A stretch of 64,000 nt of DNA from Boletus sp. NGJ (lineage: Eukaryota; Basidiomycota; Agaricomycetes; Boletales; Boletaceae). Each line of letters opens with the position of its first letter. Positions within the stretch are counted from its first letter, which is position 1. The notes below the pieces were generated by a model. The model saw nothing but the letters and a program-made list of their open reading frames with translations, ran no database searches and was not told where the DNA came from. Shown in pieces: positions 34,920-46,677 of the stretch. The stretch is from NCBI GenBank assembly GCA_019096195.1, contig JAGTXK010000073.1, positions 186,001 to 250,000 on the forward strand, read 5' to 3'. The position numbers were made by a program, and so were the translations under genes.

Positions 34920-35827
34920 GTGGGCAGAAATTATTGTCACCACTTGTTGTGCGATGTCGGTCTTGGTTGGTGCTTATTCGATACACAAATACAGTATGAA
35001 TTCGGCAACTAATATGATACGAACGTGCGACTACTCCTAAGTCACCTGCGAGTGACAGTTGTAGAAAGCGACCTATGAATATAGAGCGTCAGTGTGACGT
35101 CCACCATGGGTACTACTTTAAATAATCAGAAGGGGATGCCCGGAAAAATTGAGCTGAGCGGGCCTTTTCGGCAGGAATCATACGAAGACCGTCGTGTAAA
35201 AAGCATCATTCGAATGAAAAAGGGGACAACCTACGCACCGAAAATGGTCCCCAGCACCAGCAAAGCAATCAAAATCCTTTAGCCATATAGACTGCGAAAG
35301 ACAGTTGGTGAGCATCTAGAAGCACCATTCCTCGGGAGAAAAGATCAGATAAGAAAGAAATACAGCCAGGAGATGTCGTCAAACTGCAGCTCACGAGAGT
35401 GCATCAGGCGGTAACTCCATGATAACATCGTTTCAGTAAAAGAAGAGATGGTCACTGACCTGATAGATTTTGGGCGAGTTGCATGTGGTAAAGTTGTCTG
35501 AAGAAAAGTCAGCTTCTGGATGGTGAACAGAGAACATGAAGAAGTCAGTGGGCCGTAGGCGATTGCAAAGCACGGGACCGAGTCCTCAGATACTCTAGTT
35601 TAAAAAAGCGCATCGTTCCGCGAACATGTCAAAATCAAAAGCTCACCTGTTCAGTCGTTTGGAAAATTCTACCTCAGTAGTAGTCGTTCAAGCCATCGCT
35701 GTCGAGCGCAGGAGTTGAGGCGGAAATTTTTATTTTCTACCTATGGCACGTGGGAATCTAAGAAATATTCTCACGCTTACTCGGTCAGTTCTCTGAGAGA
35801 AGTTGGTATCAACTTTATGATTTCTGA
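34920..35827. other. Gap with weak minus-strand coding signal
   Basis: Minus-strand pieces at about 35460-35540 (PEADFSSDNFTTCNSPKIYQ-like, then a GTCAGT donor) and 35350-35395 (FDDISWLYFFL) could be exons of a small gene. I could not find a start or a domain. The plus-strand ARV1 promoter must lie near the right end. Confidence 0.3.
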
Positions 35828-37169
35828 ATGGCCATCTGCATTTCTTGTGCGCAGCCAATACCTCATCTCTACACCGTCTACGAGTCGGCCTACAATTTGC
35901 GCCTCGAACAATGCGTTAGTGCTATCCAACACCCCGAATGGCGAAGACGTGAATTAAAATCAATCACAGAGTAAATGCCTTACCTTTGCGGATCCTTACG
36001 TAGAGCATGATACGCTCACGCTTCTACTTGACCTTATACTGCTGAAGAGAGGCGTATACCGGCATTTGCTGTACAACAGAGGAACCGAGCCGCGTAAAGC
36101 GTATGAGAAGACTAAAGCTCCTGACGCTCAACCCAAGGATACGGATTCAGACGTGGCCGTCATCAGAGCTGCGACGGCCAGGCAAAAGGTTGTTTGTTCA
36201 TCTATCGCGCAGCCATTACTTATAGTATTGCAAGGCCAGATGGCTACATATCCTGAAGCTCGGAAGTGGATTAGTGCTGATCGATGCTTGTCAGTAACAT
36301 AGTAGCCCCTTCCCTTCACCATTTGACGAATGTCAGTTATACGTTGGGCCCAGCTCAGTATGTCTCAATGCAAGATACTTGCGGGAGATATCTAATGACG
36401 AGCTCCCAGACCCACGAGTCGCCGCAGACCTCTCGCAATGGAATGCTGACACAAACGAGATATTTCTCCGCATTCTCGTGGCTTGCTTGATAGGTCTGTT
36501 ACCCCAAGTTTGTCACTCGTCTCAATTGACCATGCTTTCGCAGAGACGCTCGCGTTTCACGCAGGAGTGGTACTCGCCTCGTATATTGTGCTTGGATTCT
36601 CTGATTGGATTAGGTCTTGGAAGGTTTTTCGCTCCAACGAGGTGTCTGGTATACGCCAACAGTTCAAGTGAGTGATCTCCGTCCTGACGCGATGTTGAAT
36701 ATCTGACCTTATTTATTAGGATGTCACATATACCACTGGCAATCATATACTCGTCATTTACGAAATCTTTTCTGCTCTTTCTGCTCACGATCTGGCGTCC
36801 ATCGTTATCGCTACCAGGAGGGGGACCATATCGATTCGATACACCATACGAGAATCCTTGGATACTTCGCGCACTCGAAATTTGGGACGAGGACAAGCTC
36901 GATCGCGAATGGGTAGTACGGAACGTGCTCGGTGGATTAGCTGCGGGTTTCGGTCTTCGAGGTAGATCACTCTCCGATATTCATAAATGTCCCCGACCGG
37001 CTGACTCAATGTTGTATGTACAGTCGTGTTGGACTGTCATCCCACGTTCACGACCATGGTCATCCTTGTTGGGTGGGCAGTCAAGACTGCGGTCGCGGAA
37101 CTTCTCAAAGATTGGGTTGGCGTTGATCCGCAAATCGGAGAAGTTTGGCTAGCGTATAGCATTCCGTGA
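35828..37169 (+). CDS. ARV1: Sterol homeostasis protein ARV1 (328 aa)
   Basis: Model join(35828..35914,35970..36188,36226..36289,36337..36357,36410..36493,36544..36667,36720..36961,37024..37169). The N-terminal zinc-ribbon-like ARV1 homology domain shows CISC and, after intron 1, QCSKC, then FADPYVEHDTLTLLLDLILL and KRGVYRHLLYNRG. Membrane segments follow: LHILKLGSGLVLIDAFIRW, IFLRILVACLIETLAFHAGVVLASYIV and LAIIYSSFTKSFLLFLLTIW. ARV1 acts at the ER in sterol trafficking and GPI-anchor assembly. A 21-nt exon and a 37-nt intron are unusual, but both are needed for the frame. It ends 157 bp before GET4 on the same strand. Confidence 0.92.
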
Positions 37170-37326
37170 CTTGAGCATCATCCCACTTACCAAGTAGTGG
37201 TGCTCTGCTGTACAGTACTTTGTAATAGTGCCACTGGTCTCCCACCCGAGACTTCTGATACCCTGACAGGACGGATGCATCCGAGTCGTACTGCAGCAAT
37301 TATAGTCTTGTCCACATCCATACAGT

Positions 37327-38659
37327 ATGCCTCTCGGCGAAGCCACCTCTTCTCGCGCACTGAATGCGATTCTGCCATTAGTTGCTGGTGGGCAACCTTA
37401 CGAGGCTCACCAAAAAGCACGCACCTTTGCCTCCCGGTACTCCAAAGCAGGGCAGTACGACACAGCGATTGATGTCCTCTTTCAATCCGCTCGGGAACTA
37501 CTCAACTCCGGGCAGCAGGGTAGCGGGACGGATCTTGCACTGTTTTTGTTGGATGTGTACGAAAACAAGGGGGAAAGCGTGTCAGACGAATCAAGAGGTC
37601 CGCCATCGATGCTAGGGATCTGGTTTTTTCTCTGACCCTTCACACCAAATTGTTAGGGAGGGTCACGCAACTGATCGCGCTCACGGGCTCCTCGGGGACG
37701 TGGCGAAAGACAATCATCGATAGATCGGTCGCGTTTGTGATGTCCTTCGTTCTCGGATGTCCCGTGTGCTCATGCATCGTGACTAGGTGGACAGCTAAAC
37801 ACGGTACACATCCCATTGGCGATCCAGACCTTCACCATTACATCGGCGAACTGCTTTACAGAGGTGCTCGCACTACTTCCCACAGGGCGCCCACTCTCTG
37901 ACAACATTGTTTTCCCTGAATAGACGGGGCGTATGATGCAGCAGAGCCCCATCTCCTGGCGTCGGGAAAGAGGGATAGCGCTCGTCTTCTTGCGCAGATG
38001 ATGGTGGATTGGTCCACCATCGGTGGTATACCAGGAAACTTTGCCCTGCGTGGTACCCTTCCGTCGGTACCCTTTACCCTTGACAGAATCACGGCAAAAC
38101 TCAACTTCTTTTGTATACAGATACCTAGAGAACGGGAATATACTTGCAGCTCGGACGTTCATCGTGCAATTCGTCAACAAAATAATAGCTGCTCGACCAT
38201 CGTTGGCATCTTCACTGGAGATCTCGCCCCTTCAAGTCACTGATTCGAGTGAAGTGGTACTGACCACCGACAATGTCCTCAACTTTTGCCAACTTGCAGT
38301 GCTGGCGTGTCAGCGAGCCAACGCTGAAAAGAACAAAATAATGCGCGAAAGCTGGATCCGATTGTGCGGTACGTATCAATCGAAAGGTGGCGTCCTTGCC
38401 AGCAAGGAGGTTCGTTCCGTAAGTCTACAAGTCACCGCCCTAGGTGCATGTTGACCCAACTCATGAGGGTCGACTGGTCTAGGCACTAATCGAAATCACA
38501 ACGTTGTACTTTGCCATCCCACCACCAAGGACACAGCCCGACAACCCGCTTGGTGCGATGTTGTCTTCGATGCTCGGAGGGGGGGCTCCTGGCGGTGTGC
38601 CCCAACGACGGGTGCTAACTCCAGGTTTGACTGGTCCGACGGCGCCGGGTCTAGATTAG
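37327..38659 (+). CDS. GET4: GET4, tail-anchored protein sorting factor (345 aa)
   Basis: Model join(37327..37597,37657..37732,37787..37863,37924..38062,38121..38418,38483..38659). Family blocks appear in order: KARTFASRYSKAGQYDTAID, LFQSARELLNSGQ, GTDLALFLLDVYE, RVTQLIALTGSSGTWRKTII, PDLHHYIGELLY, YDAAEPHLLASGKRDSARLL, QMMVDW, and GNILAARTFI. The alpha-solenoid of TPR-like repeats binds Get5 and Get3 in the cytosol and hands tail-anchored proteins to the ER insertion pathway. The C-terminus is Gly/Pro-rich. Length matches known GET4 proteins. Confidence 0.95.
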
Positions 38660-38970
38660 AAAGCCAGAGGAGATGATGATTCTTTTCGTCGATGGGGCTT
38701 TGTTGCAGGGACTTCGGTATAGGTATAATTCTCGACTTTACCTCGTAATCGGAGGAAATATTGTTGGTTGATGTGTCATGAATGAATAATGTCAGACGGA
38801 TCGACATGCAACGGACTGCTTTTGCCTTTTGAGAGGCCGCCAGAACTTCAGGTCTACTCGGGTACTAGAATTACAAACAAACGGTATAGACTATAGTTCG
38901 GTAGTAGGGTCCGAGACCTGACAGAATCTCAGTGCAAGCAAGAATGGGCGGAACTAATAGTCGCGAAGAT
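38660..38970. other. Convergent intergenic region
   Basis: 311 bp between the stops of GET4 and the HSBP1-like gene, presumably both 3' UTRs. Nothing else seen. Confidence 0.5.
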
Positions 38971-39439
38971 TCATGGTACACCAGTTCGCCGCGGCACTGG
39001 GGTTGGAGGGTAGTGGGCAGGGGAAGTACTCGGAGTAGCCACATCTCCAGAAATTATGTCCTGGATCGCGTTCTCGAGCGCGTCAACACGGTTAGACATT
39101 TGTGCCACTAGGAATACGTCGGTCAGAGCGGGCAAGCGACGAGGGAAGACTCACTCCGATCGAGTATCTGCGACGACATCTCATCGAATTTGGTATCGAG
39201 CTGCTCCAACAGCGTTTCTACCTAGAACACAACTCTTCTATCAATGATAAGACAGGGGGTTCGCCGTTGATGTGGCTTACGAATGCTGTCAGTTCGTGCG
39301 GGCTGGATATCTCGCCAGGGATGGCGGCCACTGACTGCTTCGTTGGTGTTCTCGTACTAGACGCCACCTCGGAAGTGGGAGTAGACCGCGCTGGTGCTGA
39401 TGCGGGGGTAAGTTTGAGGGGGAGCGCTGAGGAGGACAT
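38971..39439 (-). CDS. Heat shock factor-binding protein HSBP1-like (120 aa)
   Basis: Model complement(join(38971..39107,39155..39221,39281..39439)). After a Ser/Thr/Pro-rich N-terminus, the small coiled-coil core reads HELTAFVETLLEQLDTKFDE, MSSQILDRMAQMSNRVDAL, ENAIQDIISGD, split by two introns. This heptad pattern (LExKFDxMSxQIxxRMxxM.xRVDxLExxIQDI) is diagnostic of HSBP1. HSBP1 trimers bind trimeric heat-shock factor and damp its activity; a related role in WASH-complex assembly is known in animals. The protein is longer than the usual 75-80 residues because of disordered ends. Confidence 0.93.
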
Positions 39440-40535
39440 TAACGTTGTTCCCTCCACGTTGCTTGCAAGTCGGCAGTGACAAAGAGACCGCGTTATGTAA
39501 TCAATAACATGAAACCGACCTTTGTTGGCAACTGACCCCGGCAAATAACATAGAGGCAGGCCAGGGCAAAATTTAACTAAACAGGCTAGACTTTTTTATA
39601 TCAACTCGCTGCGTGGGGAACTCTCTTATTGTTCTAGCCATCTCAGACAGATAACTTGTCGTTTCACAAGCGCCGCCGCGGTGTCCATGTCTCAGTGACC
39701 CTTGCAAAAAATGCTCTTCGAAGCACCGCGGCCGGTCCTACTTCCCCCAGATTCGATCGGTTGTCGTAGCATGACCGTGTCGCGTGTGCCGATGCGGCGA
39801 CCTTGAGCAAACATTTGCGAGGAACGTAGACGATCTTTTCAGATGACTCTCGAGGGTTACATAACCGGTGTTCAAGCCAAGCTCCTCATCAAGGCAGTTC
39901 AAAGGTTCAATCTTGATTCAGATTCGGCTCATTGTCCGGCCGACGAAAAAGAAAGGAAAAAGGTGTGTGTGTATACAATAGATTGGATCTGAGCAACCTG
40001 TACAAGGCTCAAAGTTGCGATGATGAACACATTTGTGCTGGTCTTACAACCGTTCCCGTCGCGCGCCGTTTCTCCCCTTGGCAAGAACCTCGGGTGAAGT
40101 ACAGTATCCGCGGCCATAGTATCGCCATGCAACAAACGGACATGCTGAACAAGGTCAACTCTTTCAAATCAATCTGTTCCACTCCGCAGAGAACACATAT
40201 ATCTCGGCTGTGAAAGGACGACAAATTGTGTTCCGTCTATCTCGGTACGCAACTCTTCGGGTGTCTCGGTCCCGGAGACAGCTCGTTGCAATCTCACCCA
40301 TGGTACAGCTTGTCTTAAAGTAGCTGGAATGACTGCCGTGATGACAGTTCACCCAGTTTCCTCGAGTGTGTAAGACTTACCCTCGGCGAGGGTTAACTAC
40401 GTCACATGCACTTAATGTCCGGACAAGGGTATAAAACACCTTGACATGTCTCACTGTTTGTCACCCTTGTCTGGCTTCCTATCATATAGCCTAGCATCCC
40501 AGTCTTTTTTCCCCCCCCGTTGTTCATTGCTCGAC
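39440..40535. other. Divergent intergenic region
   Basis: It separates the HSBP1-like gene from the terpene synthase. A 49-codon frame from 39842 (MTLEGYITGVQAKLLIKAVQ) has no supporting context. A TATA-like GGTATAAAACACC at about 40428-40440 lies roughly 100 bp before the terpene synthase start and is a plausible core promoter. Confidence 0.45.
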
Positions 40536-41714
40536 ATGTCTCCCACTGCGACTTACGAAAATGCTCCTGAGCATCACTTCACCGGCTTCATCCTCCCAGA
40601 CCTCGTCTCAGACTGTCACTATCCCCTACTTCTCAGCCCTCATTGCTACAACGTTGCTCGTGCCTCTGAAAAATGGCTGTTGCAAGGGGCCCAACTCGTC
40701 GAGCCCCGCGTCACCAAGTTTATGGGTCTCAAAGCCGGAGAGCTCACTGCATCTTGCTATCCATACTCTGACGAGTTTCACCTTCGCGTCTGCTCAGACT
40801 TCATGAACTGGTTGTTTAACATGGACGACTGGTTGGATGAGTTTGACGTGACGGACACGTGGGGAATGCGGGAATCCTGTATCGGCGCCTTCCGCGATCC
40901 CATCCACTTTGAGACGAGAAAGACTGGAGGTCTGATGTGCAAGTCGTGCGTTTCTTTTTTTTTTCGCCCCCTGTGTGCTTCTGTGGTGTCGAAATATTGA
41001 TTTCGAAAACGTGACAGGTACTTTAGCCGCTTCATCCAGACTGGCGGTCCGGGATGCACGAAACGATTCATCCACACGATGGATCTGTTCTTCATAGCCG
41101 TCGCCAAACAAGCGGATGATCGCGCCAATGGACGTATCCCAGATCTCGAATCGTACATCACCGTCAGGCGAGATACGAGCGGCTGCAAGCCTTGCTTTGC
41201 GCTTATCGAATACGCTGCCCGTATCGATTTACCTGACGAGGTCATGTCACACCCGGTCATCATGGCAATGGAAGAAGCCACCAACGACCTCGTTACATGG
41301 TCCAACGTAAGTCATGCACACATTTTTTTAAATGACGACGCCTTTTTGTAAACCGCTCATTCCTTTTTTTTTTTCAAGGACATTTTTTCTTACAACGTCG
41401 AGCAATCTCGACGGGATACCCACAACATGATCGTCGTCCTCATGCGCGAACAGGGGTTGGACCTTCAGGGTGCCGTAGACTATGTTGGTGCACTTTGCAA
41501 GGGCACGGTCCAGCGCTTCGAGGACAACCGCGCGATACTACCTTCGTGGGGCGAAGAGCTTGACAAACAGGTCGCGATATATGTCGAGGGGCTGCAGAAC
41601 TGGATCGTCGGCTCGCTGCACTGGTCGTTCGATTCTGAACGCTACTTTGGAAAGGAAGGGCTGGAGGTGAAACAACATCGGATCATCAAGCTTCTCCCGA
41701 AACGGCCGCTGTGA
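40536..41714 (+). CDS. Class I sesquiterpene synthase (344 aa)
   Basis: Model join(40536..40945,41018..41306,41379..41714), with two 72-nt introns. The metal-binding acidic motif is NMDDWLDEFD (Asp97, Asp98). The NSE motif NDIFSYNVE (Asn233, Ser237, Glu241) is rebuilt across intron 2. An upstream Arg (TVRRDT, about residue 187) fits the pyrophosphate sensor, and a C-terminal ERYF gives the usual RY pair. These enzymes cyclise farnesyl diphosphate after Mg-dependent ionisation. The DDxxDE-type first motif and length match basidiomycete sesquiterpene synthases; the product cannot be read from sequence. No P450, oxidoreductase or transporter gene adjoins it. Confidence 0.94.
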
Positions 41715-42075
41715 GGTTGTCGTCGTCGCGTTGCATTTCATGGTTCCGTGTGGTGAAAAGTTTTTAAAAAAAAGTGCTCTGATTTATCGTAGATGATCTG
41801 TATCAATTTATGGAATTTATAGTTCGTAGTTATCACCTGTAGATTTCATTCGTCCCTCTTTTCCCTGATCTAAGGATCTTGATAAAAAGGAATGTCGTCC
41901 TTTACCTTGTCTAACTAGCTAGAATCTGAACTTATATAAATGTCTTCCTGGAAACGCCTAACCCCTTGGTTCTCGGCGTTGCACCGCAACGAACGAGGAG
42001 GCTACCAGAAAAAAGATCCGCAATCACACACAATTACAGACGATGTGACAATTCCAGATCATAAATTTCTGTGTT
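41715..42075. other. Convergent intergenic region
   Basis: 361 bp between the stops of the terpene synthase and NAS6; A/T-rich, consistent with 3' UTRs. Confidence 0.5.
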
Positions 42076-43271
42076 TCACGGAAGACCACAACGATCGACG
42101 ACGTAGGCTCTCACTCTCCTCTGTTCCTCACCACCAACGCCGTCCACATTCTCAGGCGTTATGTCTTCGACGTTAGTCTGCAACGACGATCCTGCATGAG
42201 CAAAGCTCTAAGAATTGGGTGCGACGCAGGAAGTACATACCCTTCCACGATCGGCACCAGCTTCGATCAAAAGTACCGCAACCTCTGCGTGAGCAGATTC
42301 CATGGCTAAATGAAGCGGCGTGTTTCCTGGCAACGAGCGGTTACCCTATGTTACGTTCTATGGTCGAAGTTCATTTACCGACTCGATCGCCCGTATTCAG
42401 GCGAGGCTTCGTCGTGACGCCTTCTGGAGGACGCAAAAGAAGTGAGATAAATCCCGTGGAACCGGTGGTGGCAGCCCGATGACTGAATGGAGTATATGAG
42501 CCGAGTAGAAGCCATCTCACAATGAGTTCACTGACAGGGGTAATTGGTTGGCTTTGTCCCTCGCATTGATCTAACGACCATCAGTTCAGAAGGCAGCCCT
42601 GTGGCGAGGTACACGCACATCTGCACCTCGTTGGATCAGGTATCTGCCGATCTGGATCATAAGAATGGACATCGAACATTAGAGACGTGGGTCACTGAAT
42701 ACCAGGGAAGTTCACCTCTATACGTGATTTGGAAGCCGCGTAATGCCTGTCGATCGGAAGGAAATGAGCAAAGCGAAATGACTGTCATGATATCTCGCAC
42801 AATGGGGTGATCCCTTTATCATTCCTCTGGTTTATGTCTGCCCCAGCTCCGATAAGCTCTTGCACGATTTCATCGTGGCCAGCGCTGACTATACGAAATC
42901 AAGACAAGGTAAACTTCAGACGCCGATTGTGGATAATCGTACCCGCTATATGCAGTGCCGCCCAGCTGCTGCTGTCCACTTTGGTGACGTCTGCCCCTTG
43001 ATCAATCAGGTAACGCACGACCTCGGTAGCACCAAAAGATGCTGCCCAATGCAGCGGTGTACGACCGTCCTGCGACCATTAGGCTGGCTGAAGGGGTAGG
43101 ACTATGAAGAAAAGAGCTCACTGCATCTGTCTCGTTGATCAGCTTTGGGTTTTCGGTAAGCAGGGCCCGCACTAATGAAAGTTGATCTACGACTGGTGGA
43201 TTACTATTAAGGGGTCAATTTAACACGGATGACGAACTGTTCTGAGCTGCTGTATGGATGGACAGTGACAT
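42076..43271 (-). CDS. NAS6: Proteasome assembly chaperone NAS6/PSMD10 (gankyrin), ankyrin repeats (234 aa)
   Basis: Model complement(join(42076..42177,42241..42326,42379..42482,42536..42570,42619..42651,42716..42746,42801..42888,42943..43069,43122..43186,43238..43271)). Ten exons, four under 36 nt, all in frame. The protein starts MSLSIHTAAQNNQLSLVRAL. Ankyrin repeats follow: DGRTPLHWAASFGATEVVRY, SAGHDEIVQELIGAGADIN, KGITPLHYAASKSRIEIGRY, ANQLPLHRAATTGSTGF and GNTPLHLAMESAHAEVAVLL. It ends in VDGVGGEEQRRVRAYVVDRC. Length and repeat number match gankyrin, which holds the C-terminal domain of Rpt3 while the 19S base assembles. A telo-box lies about 90 bp upstream of the start. Confidence 0.94.
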
Positions 43272-43361
43272 CGTGCAATGTCGATACCAAAGGGTAGTTC
43301 AAAACGAAGTTGCTGCAGTGACGGATCGCTGCTTGCGTGTCGGGGTCGATTACGCCATTAC

Positions 43362-43376
43362 AAACCCTAACCCCAA
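43362..43376 (+). promoter_or_regulatory. Telo-box-like element upstream of NAS6
   Basis: AAACCCTAACCCCAA, about 91 bp upstream of the NAS6 start codon. The 14-nt core AACCCTAACCCCAA recurs exactly at 51471-51484 in another promoter. AAACCCTAA boxes are known upstream of ribosome and proliferation genes in plants and some fungi; the role here is inferred. Confidence 0.45.
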
Positions 43377-45067
43377 AATTGGGTTTATCACGTGACGGAT
43401 TGCCAACGCCAACGACCGTTGCCTACCGGTCTTATATGAAAACCTCGCTCTTGGCAACTCCTACAGTGAGGCATCATCAACCTGTGCGTGACGCTGCAGC
43501 GTTCATGTGCGCCATGAGCGCAACGTATGCAATCTCCCGCCGAGTCATTGGTAACACAGCTAGGCTTCGGCCGCTTGGCACAAGAAGACTCTGCGATCGC
43601 GCCTGGCAGTGACTCGGACTCGCTCTCCGACCATCACCAGCTCGGAACTTCTTGGCGTTCAGTATAGCCAACAGCACGCCATTTGCCATTTGAATTGGCA
43701 CAAATGGAAGACCACCGTCCATGCTGACATGATGCTGTATGACTCTAGACTCAGGCTGGCAGGACCTCTTTACGCTAGGCATGCCAGTATGGAGGGACGA
43801 GGAACGTTCTTCAAGGATATGCCGACGCCTGAGAATGTCTGGGGATGGTGACACTGCATTGTGATCATACCGTATAACAAGTGCTGCTAGACGTGGCTGC
43901 GTCAACTTGAACGATGAAACAGTATGTGACTAGGCTCGAGTCGCGGGTCTTTCAAACTGCCGTGACGTGCTGATTCAGACCACGCGGTCGAGTGACCTGC
44001 TCCCTTGGCCAGAGTCACCGAAATACCTCGACATCCCTCACTCGTTTCATGTCTCCGGTCCGAGGTTCACTGTTAAACTTCCAACGCTCAGGCGGCGCTC
44101 GGGGTTTGTGGGAACTCGGAACGTGTTCGAAGGGTGGACGCTCAGTGAATTACCACACCCCCGCAAGCACACCGGAGTATGCCCCTTTACTGTCTTTACG
44201 TCGTTGACTCATCTGTTACTCTCTTTTCTGGGGCTACAGGACCGATAGGATTCAGCGTCCCTGGGTTTAGAGATGTTGATCCACCCTGGAGCTGCTCGAC
44301 TCAAACGACGGTCTACAAGACATGCACAGAGTTTATATTCCCGGACACTGATCGATGACTCCGCGCATGTCGCAGTCACAATGTAGTTCCAGGAACTTTA
44401 CAAGAACCTTTCTGATCGAGATCTTGTGCTCCAAGTTTAAGCTGCATAACTAATACGTCATTGTCGACGCTGGTTTCTAGTGTCCGATGGCCAGGAGTTC
44501 AGAAGCAATACGTTTACATCCCGGTCAGGATTCATTTGCTCAATGCATGAAGTCGGCCCTGACAGCTCATTTGCTCGTCGTTTGAACTAGAGACCGAGAC
44601 TACGCTCTAGAACCTCTTCTCTCTGCCGCTCCGAGGCCTTTCCATCAAACCGGCGAATTCATGGATTAAGGTTATTAACGGAGTGTGCAACAGCCTATTT
44701 TTTGGCATTCCGCATGCTACCCTCCGTTACCGGGATTCCACATATGTCACCATGCGCGAGTCAAAAAGTCCGCAAGGTAGCCGATCCAGCCAATCCCTTC
44801 ACCATTGGAACCTTGGAGTCCGATACTAAGTTGCCCTAGCCATTATCCTAGGACCATCTTTCAAGCACCCTGTTCAACGGCATTCGGTACCCCAGTTCTC
44901 CGAATGCCTGGCGGTTGGTTCGTCGGGAACCATGCCAATGTCAAGCACAACGTACGGTCAATGGAGCCGTGTCTAGCACCTGGATATAAGATGGAAGGTC
45001 ATCTCACTGTCGACTACCCAGAACGTATCAACTGTTCAACGCAAGTACTCCCTGAAACTCAATCGAG
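43377..45067. other. Stretch with unassigned open frames
   Basis: Frames on both strands at 43477-43905. The minus one reads protein-like (VSMDGGLPFVPIQMANGVLL) and then hits a possible donor, but no domain is recognisable. A plus-strand frame at 43967-44248 is equally unplaced. No gene is called. Confidence 0.4.
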
Positions 45068-45460
45068 ATGTTTAACGAAGCATTCGGCGATGATGTATGT
45101 GTGTCGTCTTCCGCTCGAGGCACATGCTGAACGTGACATTTTTGCCAGGATGCGTGCGAGTTGATCGCTATCGGCCTGGGTCTGAAGCAATATCGTTGCG
45201 AATGGTCGACGAATGGACGGGAATGCGGCGCTCTGATTCAAGGACATGACGTTCCCTTACACTTGAAAATTATCCACCGAGTTAACGAGACCCCGAGGCT
45301 CGTGTGCCTCTGGGGTAACTGCGGTGACGGGCTGAATAAGGGATGTCTGGTCAGACATGTGCAGGAAAAGCATCTCGAATACCGATGGCCGTGCCCGAGA
45401 TGCGGCGCGTTGTTCACGCGTAGAGGGGTAATGGACGCGCACCGCGCGACGTGCGCCTGA
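45068..45460 (+). CDS. Small C2H2-type zinc-finger protein (112 aa)
   Basis: Model join(45068..45094,45149..45460), intron 54 nt with a GTATGT donor. A stop codon just upstream in the same frame supports the start MFNEAFGDD. Three Cys/His units follow: CEWSTNGRECGALIQGHDV ending in H-x4-H, CLWGNCGDGLNKGCLVRHV ending in H, and CPRCGALFTRRGVMDAHRA. The first has an extended C-x7-C spacing. The same three-unit layout with the same odd spacing is found in the next gene (46678-47848), so they are paralogues. It probably binds DNA; there is no effector region. Confidence 0.8.
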
Positions 45461-46677
45461 TGAGGAAGTTGTTGACTGGTAAGTAATCACCTTACCTATC
45501 GACTCATTCAAATCATGAGCTGAATTTTCAAGACAGGTTTTGTTTCTTTGAAACAGTTTTATTGCCTCCCGCGAGATATACTGTATGGTCTTCATAATAC
45601 CCTGAATAATCTATATTTTCGAACTGTCGCAGCTTACATATGGTTCCCCAAGGAAGGGCGTTCTCCACTGAGCAGTGCATTGGTCTCACAGTGTAGGAAC
45701 TGCAGCTTCTATGTGTTGAAGTATGGCGCGCTGCCTTCCAAAGAGCAAGCGCCTACACAGCTCATAATTGGCTTTGTTTGGGTTTGGGCATTCAACGTTA
45801 CATGATCGATGATCAATCCAACAGCAAGTGGCATGCGCCGGTCCGAACGTCGATTAATATTCCTAAAATGAAAGACGACCAGCCACTGGCAGTGGCACCC
45901 TTCCAATAGTCAGTCTGTGTGACACACTGGCAGGCAGTTGGGCAATTCCCAGTTCTGATAGGTGTGGTGTACTCCTTGAAGCGGCTCGTTTGCAAACTCG
46001 GAGACACGTACACCGCTATCCTTATCATGCGAGCCTAGCGTTTTAAATATTATCCGACCATCGTTATTTGGTTATTGTACTTGCGAGGGTCTTATAATAG
46101 TCTTATATGGCCTTGCTCAGGCCTCCATTGTCGTGTGACATCGCGAACATTTACAACGTCACAAAAGGCTAGTGTGGTCGTCGTGATCTGAGTCATTGAT
46201 GAGTTGTTGGTTTCTCGGCACGACGGCAAGCTTGCCAAGCTCTGTGACAACCCAACCATACTGCATGTGGCGTTTCATTATGGCTCTTGAGCTGGTGTGT
46301 CCAAATACTGTCTACTGTTGATCACGGAATTGGCAGCCCTCGCGCATTTATAATGTGCTGATTATGTCCGATGGGTATAATATTTCTTTCCAAGTCCTGG
46401 TGTATAATTTTGGATGCATTTGCAGTAAACGTCCAATCGAACGGCCCACTGTGATCTTCCTGGTTCCTCTGCAAATCTGGCAAGCTCTGCGACAGCTTGC
46501 AGAGAATTCTACATCGAGCGGGAAGGCTCCGAGGCTCACGGGTTGATATCGATATCATTACGGTCCGTCCGCTCAGCTTTCCAGTATCCGTCAGTATAAA
46601 GGTAAGGAAAATATTGTTTCGATCTCCAGCTTCAGAGCTCCAACTGTCAACCTTTTTCCTCGCAAGTGAATGCAAGA
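45461..46677. other. Intergenic region
   Basis: No coding signal with support. A/T-rich, with small chance frames on both strands. Confidence 0.45.

Noticed and set aside
39842-39991. 49-codon frame starting MTLEGYITGVQ
   Set aside because: Short, isolated and without a recognisable family or a Kozak-like context; could be chance.
43477-43905. 142-codon minus-strand open frame
   Set aside because: Parts look protein-like, but no start context, domain or exon partner was found; noted as unassigned.
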